Assembly: GCA_025267735.1 (NCBI GenBank)
Contig: CM046298.1
Coordinates: 39,705,917 to 39,769,916, forward strand
DNA from: Mactra quadrangularis
Lineage: Eukaryota; Mollusca; Bivalvia; Venerida; Mactridae
Reading direction: 5' to 3'
DNA length: 64,000 bases
In this document: piece after piece, positions 62,501 to 64,000 of the stretch
Layout: each line of letters starts with the position of its first letter
How positions within the stretch are numbered: position 1 is the stretch's first letter
Position numbers and translations under genes: made by a program
Notes under the pieces: model-generated
Databases searched by the model: none
What the model saw: the letters and a program-made list of their open reading frames with translations, nothing else
What the model was told of the DNA's origin: nothing

Positions 62501-63506
62501 GCAGCAATATTCAATGCTTCTGAGTGAAGAACAGACATACAGTCCTTAGCACCATCGTAGTCACAGACTTTTTTATCACTAGTATAGTTAGGGTCAATAC
62601 AAATTGGAGTTCTAAGGAATAGGTTTCCTCTCTTCTCATTACACTGCATATCTATAACTGGTTCTAATGAAGACCATGATGCCATCACTTGGTACATTGG
62701 TATTTCTGGACATTCTTCAACTAATGACCAAACTTGGGATTTTACAATATCTGTGGTGCTGTAATATGGAAATGTAGAATGACACGATTTGAGAAATAAC
62801 TTACAGTTATTTGTGTTTTATTGTATAATGAAATATAGACACAAGCTTTGATAAGCCAGGAACTAAATGGCAAGTGCTTTAGAACATTGGAATGTTCCCA
62901 GCACTTGCAAACCAAGCAGCCACTATAGAGGCAGTTTTTAAACTTAGAAAAAAAGTTAAAATGAGGTTTAGAGTAGGCTTTCATAAAATGTTCAGCAGAC
63001 TTAACAATTTTGCATGATAACTTCTGATATGAAACTCCTTCCGGCAGGTGATCCCTCACAGTACCCATTTACACCAGGGTAGAATGTAACGACTGTACGT
63101 GGATTTCTAGCTCAAGGAAATTAGCATTGCTCCTAATAGGATTGGAACCTAGGACCTCTGGGTTCCTTAAGCATGTTTCCTTCAACTGGATCAATACTTC
63201 TACATCAATGCTTGATGCTAACAAAATATAATATTGTTGTTTCCCGATCACATAAGCAGTTTAAACCGGGCTAATCCAAGCACAGTCAAATCAAGCTGCC
63301 CCTATAGAGGCAAGTCTGAAGTAGTAATACATGTAACCACAACTTACCTACATACAGTGTCTTTACAATTACTGATACAGTATGACATTGTCTGTCCTAG
63401 CTTAGATATCATGGTCAGAGCCAGTTGAGGATCACATTTGGACATCTTTTCTTTTGGTTCTTCTGGCCATTCAATCTCAATTTCAGTACAGACAGTTTCA
63501 TAGTAC
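13802..63506 (-). CDS. Giant type I membrane protein: Cys-module array, VWA, Ly6, WAP, VWD, EGF (46 exons, 5' incomplete)
   Basis: Forty-six exons on the - strand join in one frame: 9,391 coding bases, that is one base completing an upstream codon plus 3,130 codons including the stop (13802-13804). Every junction has GT/AG borders. Domains in order from the N side: six-cysteine modules; acidic and Lys/Ser/Gly exon; Ly6/uPAR-like; modules; VWA (51517-52119); modules; Lys-Ser exon; WAP-like; modules; VWD (21222-26004); EGF-like; TIG-like; membrane helix (14964-15132); cytoplasmic tail. The VWD-EGF-TIG end matches the layout of VWDE-type proteins (von Willebrand factor D and EGF domain-containing), but the long N-terminal array and the single membrane helix are not typical of them. 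No signal peptide is visible because the 5' exons lie beyond 64000. Cell-surface or secreted-matrix role is inferred. Confidence 0.85.
14173..14320. mobile_element. Short TIR element (same family as 10734-10849)
   Basis: The arms ggggcatacagttat and the complement of gtcaaatgtatgtgcc, each followed by tttaaata, are inverted repeats. It sits in the last intron of the giant gene. Confidence 0.55.
14357..14780. mobile_element. hAT-like non-autonomous element, 424 bp
   Basis: The ends cagggctctaattt and aaattcgagccctg are inverted repeats (13 of 14). 'ActtGCA' subterminal motifs recur inside on both strands. The termini resemble hAT elements, but I see no convincing 8-bp duplication. Confidence 0.5.
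14964..15132 (-). CDS. Transmembrane exon with short Thr-rich stalk
   Basis: Encodes SSCPPLSTTTTDTPVDD, then a hydrophobic run VVIGVSAGAAGLVLVIIVVI-VMVL of about 24 residues, then RYM with basic residues continuing in the next exon. The positive side faces the C terminus, which predicts an extracellular N terminus. The small-residue pattern GVSAGAAG could support helix packing. Donor at 14962-14963, acceptor at 15133-15134. Confidence 0.9.
15195..15483 (-). repeat. tRNA-derived SINE (family 2), - strand
   Basis: The reverse strand reads agagcagtggctcaatggta (A box) and then ggtttgaatccc (B box). The body carries the 'caggtgatcccttacagtacccattt' theme seen again at 16200-16412, 20000-20520, 48500-48725 and 63010-63190. 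Confidence 0.7.
15765..15985 (+). repeat. tRNA-Ser-like SINE (family 4), + strand
   Basis: The head tggccgagtggttaccac is a tRNA-Ser-like A box; ttggttcaaaacc is a decayed B box. The tail 'gtaagaacttgttcc' recurs at 51290-51485 and, in reverse, at 40185-40340 and 41140-41312. Confidence 0.65.
16035..17064 (-). CDS. Cys-rich juxtamembrane stalk (exons 16035..16143, 16816..17064)
   Basis: The upstream exon (249 bp, phase 0-0) encodes the end of the TIG-like domain and a Cys-rich segment ICFSCQQTSLTDGTCVKE. The next gives RASCYVDGVCYRPLEES then DPCYICD. These cysteines lie just outside the membrane helix and match the stalk position of VWDE-like proteins. Borders: donor ac before 16035 and 16816, acceptor ct after 16143 and 17064. 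Confidence 0.85.
16200..16412 (-). repeat. tRNA-derived SINE (family 2), - strand, decayed
   Basis: Shares body sequence with 15195-15483 (aaatcaccttcagtacccatt). The tRNA-like head is degenerate. Confidence 0.5.
17524..18807 (-). CDS. EGF-like domain and start of TIG-like domain (exons 17524..17708, 18645..18807)
   Basis: The two exons meet inside the EGF: CTNSCFGQGTCVNG joins TCSCNDGYRGFDCG, giving six cysteines in the C-x3-C-x5-C-x4-C-x-C-x8-C order of EGF-like domains. There is no calcium-binding D-x-D/N-E consensus before the first Cys. After the EGF, CASVTVIGNNFVNGAVCHLE starts a TIG/IPT-like immunoglobulin fold that continues in 16816-17064 with AATWSTFEELSCDL. The EGF-then-TIG order is typical of VWDE-like proteins. 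Confidence 0.9.
17808..18049. mobile_element. TIR element, about 240 bp
   Basis: The ends form inverted repeats: ttcacaaaaaatcttacg near 17816-17833 and the complement of cgtaagaatttttgtgaa near 18023-18040. Intronic; no coding capacity. Confidence 0.6.
19464..20758 (-). CDS. Region after VWD with basic cleavage motif (exons 19464..19622, 20646..20758)
   Basis: The 113-bp exon encodes GVDITINVKRGDQKRRKKR then ATGDPQGG. RKKR followed by Ala-Thr fits the R-x-K/R-R furin-type consensus and lies between the VWD and EGF domains. The next exon carries four cysteines (ETCFNALTGADFIDTCTNV, LANCVDD) and resembles the Cys-containing segment that follows VWD domains. Phases are 2-0 and 0-0. Confidence 0.85.
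20000..20520 (-). repeat. tRNA-derived SINE (family 2) split by a second SINE
   Basis: Left part to about 20218 and right part from 20502 together match family 2. The interruption at 20219-20493 is a different SINE with an 8-bp duplication. Confidence 0.65.
20219..20493 (-). repeat. tRNA-derived SINE (family 1), - strand, with 8-bp target duplication
   Basis: The reverse strand has A box tagcgcagttggtagtgtg and B box gggttcgaatcc, close to the tRNA consensus. It is flanked by ttctacaa at 20211-20218 and 20494-20501. A second copy lies at 35745-35990. A bona fide tRNA gene is unlikely because the rest does not fold as a cloverleaf and the body continues for 200 bp. Confidence 0.85.
21222..26004 (-). 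CDS. VWD domain (six exons)
   Basis: Exons 25928..26004, 25134..25197, 23883..24092, 23067..23187, 21955..22057 and 21222..21373. The domain opens NDPHIQTFDSLTYDNFLQGE (the D-P-H-x-x-T-F-D start of VWD), passes VRVYLTTCVEGKKVASCNCG and then GLCGTYDGDKDNDLTGKN, the conserved GLCG-x-(Y/N)-(D/N)-G core, and continues VVWQTQDPTDFIFQG. D-G-D-x-D-N-D after GLCG matches the calcium-binding loop known in VWD assemblies. Phases agree across all five introns. The domain is complete. Confidence 0.92.
22749..22902. repeat. Long imperfect hairpin, about 60-bp arms
   Basis: The left arm (from aagcttatgatgtatgtaaa) pairs with the right arm ending tttcttcacatacataagctt, with a loop of about 20 bases near 22815-22835. 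The arms include tactgttgtactgctgt-type blocks. It lies in a giant-gene intron and could be a small TIR element or a hairpin-forming transcript. Confidence 0.6.
24140..24660. repeat. Minisatellite based on 'aactataaatagtaac'
   Basis: About 25 irregular units of 18-22 bp, with variants such as tcagaactatatatagaatc. It sits in the intron between VWD exons 23883..24092 and 25134..25197. Confidence 0.75.
24819..25082. mobile_element. Tc1/mariner-like non-autonomous element
   Basis: The ends cactggggtccaaaagtttc and the complement of aaattttggatcccagtg are inverted repeats. The 'tccaaaagttt' theme is typical of Tc1-type termini. No transposase frame is left. Confidence 0.6.
25640..25915. repeat. 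Dispersed repeat, copy 1
   Basis: Shares 'aaagggaaataatccat', 'tctaattctgttcatcacat' and 'aaactattagccaaattttt' with 48228-48480, and the end part with 62290-62400. Family unknown. Confidence 0.6.
26066..26355 (+). repeat. tRNA-derived SINE (family 3), + strand
   Basis: Head ctggctagctcagaatgtag (A box) and ttggttaaattcc (decayed B box), then the family body with 'ccattctccctcctac'. Confidence 0.65.
26515..26830. repeat. Dispersed repeat shared with 54365-54660
   Basis: Both copies share 'aagggacctttacctta', 'ctgcttgttaac' and 'ggtaattatccctt' in the same order and orientation. Family unknown; both are intronic. Confidence 0.6.
26849..27056. mobile_element. MITE family A, copy 2
   Basis: About 208 bp, with imperfect inverted ends of roughly 37 bp: tagatctaatccggaattca at the left and tgaattccagatatagtcta at the right. 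Nearly the same as 31862-32069. Confidence 0.75.
27070..28783 (-). CDS. Beta-rich region before VWD (exons 27070..27286, 28620..28783)
   Basis: Encodes CSITKDTIIVKEGEIPGETI, then GLTVDGNYTDICQEGQTCSI, and after the junction CSDDTPIKQLVTGDSCDKVI and ITGDNWDVEQVVSLTARVDM. The W-D-x-E-Q-x-V-x-L-x-A-R-V-D run followed by a second strand set resembles the beta-sandwich region that precedes VWD in VWDE-like proteins. Exon 28620..28783 is the source or sister of the 42-bp minisatellite at 30.3-31.6 kb: 26 bases (28712-28737) are identical. Confidence 0.85.
27628..27686. repeat. Perfect 59-bp palindrome (29-bp arms, 1-base centre)
   Basis: 27628-27656 is the exact reverse complement of 27658-27686, with a single t at 27657. 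Intronic. Confidence 0.85.
28115..28564. mobile_element. hAT-like element, 450 bp, nested in another TIR element
   Basis: Ends tagggctgtcacgata and the complement of tatcgtgacagccct(a) are inverted repeats. It is flanked by ccaaatat (28107-28114) and ctaaatat (28565-28572), 7 of 8 matching, as expected for hAT 8-bp duplications. The interrupted sequence on both sides matches the family of 9217-9351. No intact transposase. Confidence 0.75.
29847..33889 (-). CDS. Six-cysteine modules next to the VWD region (4 exons)
   Basis: Exons 33802..33889, 33292..33403, 32168..32289 and 29847..29997. Visible pieces: KTCYDNFLMASVMTLDLVQS, SLVWQKCTEYSRYC, PCDITESEACLTAYTT, and SQYELLKVCINKAVTVCNSE. The last two show the module motifs C-D-x3-x-x2-C and C-x7-C. 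The long intron 29998-32167 carries the 42-bp minisatellite. I do not recognise the fold. Confidence 0.8.
30310..31625 (-). repeat. 42-bp minisatellite, about 31 units, open frame on - strand
   Basis: Units differ by few substitutions (aacagagct/aactgagct, tagtctt, gttgg). Each contains the 26-base block identical to coding exon positions 28712-28737. On the - strand the array reads (LAGETIGLTVRIAQ)n, open from 31631 to 30234 (466 codons) with no ATG, GTG or TTG in frame. Confidence 0.95.
31862..32069. mobile_element. MITE family A, copy 3
   Basis: About 208 bp, with inverted ends tagacctaatccggaattca and tgaa/aattccagatatagtcta. It lies about 100 bp from exon 32168..32289. Confidence 0.75.
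32463..32503. repeat. (TAA)n microsatellite
   Basis: About 13 perfect taa units in an intron of the giant gene. Confidence 0.95.
34328..34465 (-). CDS. WAP-like (four-disulfide-core type) exon
   Basis: Encodes GIKPGYCGIDEGSGKMYHCE and then TDLDCPDVKKCCKKGDERSC with VDPKP. The K-P-G-x-C opening, the D-x-D-C-P-x-x-x-K-C-C core and the final C-x-x-P match whey acidic protein domains, which are often protease inhibitors. Six cysteines rather than eight are visible in the exon, so it is a degenerate or six-cysteine variant. Phases 2-1. It directly follows the Lys-Ser exon in the protein. Confidence 0.8.
34988..35697 (-). CDS. Cys-module exon with a long Lys-Ser dipeptide tract
   Basis: A 710-bp exon: YIDEMKACIETSIDTCSDNT starts a module, an acidic ESEESEESEETETE run follows, then CTKKSC and about 29 Lys-Ser pairs (35218-35405), then a Ser/Gly/Thr linker and the second half-module beginning MCNELTIVWECVSANW and ending VLDVC. 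Ser codons alternate among TCC, TCG, TCA and TCT and Lys between AAG and AAA, so the dipeptide is not a simple DNA slippage product. The opposite strand is open as a Phe-Asp/Leu-Asp shadow. Role of the tract unknown; phosphorylation or mineral/polysaccharide binding are guesses. Confidence 0.85.
35745..35990 (-). repeat. tRNA-derived SINE (family 1), copy 2, - strand
   Basis: Matches 20219-20493: 'gcgcacctaacctagctttt', 'ttgacattatagtc', and a decayed B box (gatttgaaccc region on + strand). Confidence 0.7.
36381..36520 (-). repeat. tRNA-Ser-like SINE (family 4), fragment; adjoining poly-C run
   Basis: 'gctcaagggaacaaaacag' and 'ccagtccaaagtcgtaacca' match family 4 in reverse. A run of about 16 C's lies at the left edge. 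Confidence 0.5.
36662..39802 (-). CDS. Six-cysteine modules (exons 36662..36741, 38204..38366, 39509..39802)
   Basis: Exon 39509..39802 encodes GLHNTRSCLRDTLVGCNKTV, then ECLALDICTT and SCQRSKAYSCIRDFEW with an acidic DDDD end before C. Exon 38204..38366 gives GYSDMLVCVYENLYSCGDIE and a DFSCPTIVKTPCVEAPDC end. Exon 36662..36741 gives GEKKAKSCISRFGASISKY. The first cysteine pair has C-x7-C spacing in both modules. Junction residues are Cys-Ser, with phase 2 introns on the N side. Confidence 0.85.
37749..38068. mobile_element. MITE family B, copy 2
   Basis: Ends cagtcccataaac and ttttatgggactg are near-perfect inverted repeats. The body matches 12185-12500. It is 136 bp from exon 38204..38366. 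Confidence 0.75.
39330..39458. mobile_element. MITE family A, degenerate reverse copy
   Basis: The complement of this stretch follows the family A left half (tagacctatttcggatattg, then ggtacaaagtttgttacaca). The far end is lost. Confidence 0.5.
40185..41312 (-). repeat. Two tRNA-Ser-like SINEs (family 4) on the - strand
   Basis: Copies at about 40185-40340 and 41140-41312. The second ends in gtaaccgctcggccatgcc, whose complement is a good tRNA-Ser-like A box. The coding exon 40882..41094 lies between them and is not part of either. Confidence 0.6.
40440..40860. repeat. Dispersed repeat shared with 43225-43610
   Basis: Both copies share 'ggtcacgtcgagatga', 'tagctttcatcta', 'gatgtaaac' and 'ggccagatctaaattagc' in order. 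They are diverged (roughly 80% by eye). Family unknown. Confidence 0.65.
40882..42986 (-). CDS. Six-cysteine modules (exons 40882..41094, 42262..42358, 42837..42986)
   Basis: From the N side: exon 42837..42986 encodes AIMLNSLCNTWQNFSQCMYD and ends DNYCSK; the 97-bp exon 42262..42358 encodes ECSKLQRCFFDYIHNSVMSP and ends GQVCKL; exon 40882..41094 encodes GMNEACYESYRNCSLDAETG, then DTCQEKALICSPMTAMDC and ends TMIC. The 97-bp exon shows up only as the phase-consistent bridge: without it the frame breaks. Borders: acceptor ct at 42359-42360, donor ac at 42260-42261. Confidence 0.85.
43688..43872. mobile_element. 185-bp TIR element, TA target duplication
   Basis: Inverted ends of 24 bp match at 23 positions (43688-43711 against 43849-43872). 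TA flanks at 43686-43687 and 43873-43874. Fits a pogo/Tc1-mariner-type non-autonomous element. Confidence 0.85.
44199..45400 (-). CDS. Six-cysteine modules (exons 44199..44380, 45104..45400)
   Basis: Exon 45104..45400 encodes PIVEIMVDIKSCAENLFINY-KC, an acidic linker DLPDLELELPDEYGAPVLEP, then VGVCDMDVAMACFDDF and ends EDPCG. Exon 44199..44380 encodes NSEMVTICFVENIRNCSDAE, DETCFSSIKELIENTKSPCK. The first is phase 2-2, so it could be duplicated or skipped without shifting frame. Confidence 0.88.
44866..45073. mobile_element. MITE family A, copy 4
   Basis: Ends aatagacctaatcgggaact and gaattccggctatagtctatt. It stops about 30 bp before exon 45104..45400, on its donor side. Confidence 0.75.
46040..46378 (-). 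repeat. tRNA-derived SINE (family 3), best-preserved copy, - strand
   Basis: The reverse strand has A box tagctcagttggtagcaccc and B box gggttcgattcc. Body shared with 46610-46860, 57393-57683 and the + strand copies. Confidence 0.8.
46414..48188 (-). CDS. Six-cysteine modules (exons 46414..46584, 47406..47513, 47946..48188)
   Basis: All three exons are phase 2-2. From the N side: TVDSLNQVVTSLSVSCASYQ, QSQKLCVGFYTEEEEKVECD, ISEAKYCITDMAQF and a NKVCY end; KVFSTLECLNAYMPPCGDRA; CEKEVAALQCWSSNSSIIVD, a charged KKEKKSDDD linker, and AMCDIIDIVEECIDSVSDLT. Motif C-D-x-x-(E/D)-(A/V)-x-x-C appears twice here. Confidence 0.88.
46610..46860 (-). repeat. tRNA-derived SINE (family 3), - strand, decayed head
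   Basis: Body matches 46040-46378 ('atgattaagaatcagtggtagg'). The tRNA-like head is incomplete. Confidence 0.55.
48228..48725. repeat. Dispersed repeat (copy of 25640-25915) followed by a family 2 SINE
   Basis: 48228-48480 matches the dispersed repeat. 48500-48725 is a family 2 SINE on the - strand with B box gggttcgaacc visible as on the + strand near 48668-48680. Confidence 0.6.
49210..50535. repeat. 51-bp minisatellite, about 26 units
   Basis: The unit contains tttgcgtttttggacaagtg and a gg(t/c)tgag(cca/ggg)(a/g)(a/c)ttaaagtggaac part; cca and ggg variants alternate in blocks. Period 51 gives 17-residue repeats on both strands: on the + strand around FWTSGLSQLKWNSENLR, on the - strand LSKNANFHCSTLIGSTH. 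It lies in the intron 48189-50616, about 80 bp from exon 50617..50731. I treat it as non-coding. Confidence 0.95.
50617..50731 (-). CDS. Half-module exon after VWA
   Basis: 115 bp, phase 2-2 by end codons. Encodes NTPSECDFIDVVYKSCNALI and ends TQICR. E-C-D-F-I-D-V-V-Y-K-S-C is the second-half motif of the module. It joins the VWA exon on its N side through an Arg codon split 1/2. Confidence 0.85.
51290..51485 (+). repeat. tRNA-Ser-like SINE (family 4), + strand
   Basis: Head tgaccgagcagttatgatgg and B box tggttcaaatccc. It ends about 30 bp before the VWA exon. Confidence 0.65.
51517..52119 (-). CDS. VWA (von Willebrand factor A) domain, single exon
   Basis: A 603-bp exon encodes one complete VWA domain. 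It opens CESVKLDIVMVLDGSGSVGA, with the D-x-S-x-S MIDAS motif; the MIDAS Thr follows in GKTNTAAAIETA and the Asp in CIVVTDGNST. The usual beta-alpha pattern continues through AGIHIFAVAIKMD and ends VFRDIFRLLC. All metal-binding residues are present, so it should bind a divalent cation and ligands such as collagen or other matrix proteins; the ligand is unknown. It is the only VWA seen and stands in the middle of the Cys-module array. Confidence 0.95.
52662..54964 (-). CDS. Six-cysteine modules N-terminal to VWA (exons 52662..52930, 53759..53917, 54737..54964)
   Basis: From the N side: QYHATSIVSENVMYDGLCGE, GGYCNMNYMEEPVICDTEAA-RQFC and an ASEC end; DDMFMAFKACMKSYIDGCNS and SDNCVDEIK; then GDIFVVDSLSVVTNQYVSFV, LCMYMDNMTAA and EDYCEDTSFDDDDVEE just before VWA. 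The first two exons are phase 2-2. The GLCGE in 54737..54964 is not a VWD core. Confidence 0.88.
53085..53420. repeat. Two tRNA-like SINE heads in tandem
   Basis: Two units share 'caagct…tat..caa.atggtag' followed by B-box-like gggttcgaatctc (about 53145) and gggtttgaatcat (about 53390). A third related head is at 58013-58090. Confidence 0.5.
54365..54660. repeat. Dispersed repeat shared with 26515-26830
   Basis: Same block order as the other copy ('aagggacctttacctta', 'ctgcttgttaac', 'ggtaattatccctt'). Confidence 0.6.
55052..55262. mobile_element. MITE family A, copy 5
   Basis: Starts aatagacctgattgagaact and ends gatatagtctat; the most diverged full-length copy. Confidence 0.65.
55787..57215 (-). 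CDS. Six-cysteine module (exons 55787..56005, 57128..57215)
   Basis: Exon 57128..57215 encodes EPKVCDVNNAITCAFSLVHV. Exon 55787..56005 encodes NIQVNIECVMTSTEGCTSER, YEVCIQVTTMFERGQCVSAY, SLCGTPG and ends TSLCR. Both end in phase 2. The donor-side end of exon 57128..57215 is copied as a fragment at about 56556-56575. Confidence 0.85.
56088..57145. repeat. Tandem duplication of about 500 bp within an intron, reaching into an exon
   Basis: 56088-56580 and 56636-57140 align end to end: 'aacttctactattaggaccat', 'ttgtaccaacttcctgggc' against 'ttgtaccagcttccgggcc', and 'agatgttttgaacaataata' in both, the last followed by a copy of the exon 57128 donor region. Confidence 0.75.
57393..57683 (-). repeat. 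tRNA-derived SINE (family 3), - strand
   Basis: Reverse strand A box ctagctcagttggaagcaca and B box gggtttgattcc. Body as in 46040-46378. Confidence 0.7.
58114..58932 (-). CDS. Ly6/uPAR-like three-finger domain (exons 58114..58249, 58847..58932)
   Basis: The joined exons encode IHCYSCNELDDNDDCNKQTA, CPCAASQQ, MCYTRYVNGHYTKGCTDKKG, CAACNKEDNCYCCVGHKCNK. The C-x-x-C start, spaced cysteine pairs and the C-C-x4-C-N end fit the Ly6/uPAR three-finger fold. The two-exon structure with an internal phase 0 intron also suits the family. Here the domain is one part of the giant membrane protein; a GPI-anchored stand-alone Ly6 is not indicated. Confidence 0.82.
58372..58665 (+). repeat. tRNA-derived SINE (family 3), + strand
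   Basis: Head ctggctagctcagccagtaa and B-box-like gggttcatattcc, then 'cattctctctcctacc'. Confidence 0.65.
59005..59376. mobile_element. Tc1/mariner-like TIR element, about 370 bp
   Basis: Left end tagtccaccaaaagtttgga and right end tccaaacttttggtggatac are inverted repeats. 'caaaagtttggaga' is typical of Tc1-like termini. No intact transposase. Confidence 0.75.
59871..60811 (-). CDS. Cys-module exon with acidic tract, RKKR motif and Lys/Ser/Gly tract
   Basis: A 941-bp exon. It starts MVSKTKECLKKATSKCLKSD (first half-module), then runs about 100 residues rich in Asp, Glu and Ser (60300-60605), then NLRKKR followed by AAKSG, then a Ser/Lys/Asn/Gly stretch with repeated SNKSG (60060-60290), and ends with the second half-module MCMKLESAWKCVEVSLNTLG … VMEKC. 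RKKR fits a furin-type site exactly at the acidic-to-basic switch. The half-modules at both ends are closely related to those of exon 34988..35697. The + strand is open as a Leu/Ser/Pro shadow and is not a gene. Confidence 0.88.
61495..61780. mobile_element. TIR element with 'ggcggatc(t/c)gg' ends
   Basis: Left aggcggatctggcaggg and right ccccctggatccgccctt are inverted repeats, and 'ccgaatccccc'/'gaatcccccc' recur inside. hAT-like by look only. Confidence 0.5.
61807..63506 (-). CDS. Six-cysteine modules at the N side of the window (exons 61807..62040, 62480..62758, 63348..63506)
   Basis: All three exons are phase 2-2. From the N side: YYETVCTEIEIEWPEEPKEK, SYCISNCKDTVCS; TTDIVKSQVWSLVEECPEIP, DMQCNEKRGN, KVCDYDGAKDCMSVLH and a TRICA end; AVRYSVKCFIDASSGCDKET, then DDCRIDEAKSCVEELKTAMK and a KTACL end. 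The first base of 63348..63506 completes a codon from an exon beyond 64000, so the protein extends further N-terminally. Confidence 0.88.
63010..63190 (-). repeat. tRNA-derived SINE (family 2), - strand
   Basis: 'caggtgatccctcacagtac' and 'aggattggaacctagg' match the family body and B-box region. Confidence 0.6.
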
Positions 63507-64000
63507 CTGCAAACAAACATATTCCCTTTATTTTTGTCAGTTGTAATAAATTACATCTAATGCAGGACCTAGGTCAGCAGGAATGAGTCATGTTTTTATA
63601 GGAATTTTCAAAATACTGGCATGAAACCTCTAAATTGGGATTCAATTTGTTTAATTTATACAAAAATATACAGTGAATTATGATCTAATAACCATTGTGT
63701 AAAAATAATAATTACTGATAACAAAAATAATTCTTTTTTGTAACAATGGCATGACACATGGCATATTGTCCGTTTTTTCTCAACTATCAAAGCTTGAATA
63801 ATTTCACAGTGACTGAATGCATTGTTTTTGTACTGGCGGTCTTATTTTTATTAAAAATATCTTGACTAAAACTTATCATACGGCATAAGAAGCTTTAGTC
63901 AATCATAATACACACTTTCGGAAACTCATGGGTGTATTACGACAATAATTTTAACAAAAGCATTCACCGTGAAATTATTCATGTTTTGACAGTTGAGAAA
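63507..64000 (-). other. Intron upstream of the first exon seen
   Basis: After the acceptor (63507-63508) the sequence is AT-rich to the window end. I see no exon, promoter or repeat in it. Confidence 0.5.

Overview
This is eukaryotic nuclear DNA. It is AT-rich, has short exons with canonical GT/AG introns, and carries many tRNA-derived SINEs and short terminal-inverted-repeat elements. It also holds a 'cgggcat'-ended, 145-bp-period tandem element of a kind I associate with bivalve molluscs. A lophotrochozoan, most likely a bivalve, is my best guess; this rests on repeat style and domain content, not on a marker gene.

Only two protein genes are visible, and they converge tail to tail. Gene 1 (+ strand, 376-8849, with 3' UTR to about 11.1 kb) is the 3' part of an NHL-repeat protein. 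A long disordered exon with PPG-type and SUMO-consensus motifs is followed by six short exons encoding an NHL beta-propeller. Its 5' exons lie before the window. The seven exons join in one frame (968 residues plus stop).

Gene 2 (- strand, 63506 down to 13802, continuing upstream of the window) is a giant type I membrane protein. I joined 46 exons by hand. All junctions have AC/CT (GT/AG on the - strand) borders and compatible phases, giving about 3,129 residues without a stop. From N to C it reads: many copies of a six-cysteine module I do not recognise, an exon with a long acidic tract, a basic cleavage motif and a Lys/Ser/Gly tract, a Ly6/uPAR-like domain, more modules, a VWA domain with intact MIDAS, more modules, an exon with a roughly 30-fold Lys-Ser dipeptide tract, a WAP-like domain, more modules, then a VWDE-type end (VWD, basic cleavage motif, EGF-like, TIG-like, Cys-rich stalk, one membrane helix, Tyr-rich tail). 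Most six-cysteine exons are phase 2-2, as expected from growth by exon duplication.

The introns hold the rest: a 42-bp minisatellite (30.3-31.6 kb) sharing a 26-bp block with a nearby coding exon and open for 466 codons, a 51-bp minisatellite (49.2-50.5 kb), a locally duplicated intron segment, at least four SINE families, about ten inverted-repeat element families (one a hAT-like element nested in another), and perfect palindromes. No tRNA, rRNA, CRISPR or prokaryotic feature was found. The most unusual object is gene 2 itself and its exon-seeded minisatellite.
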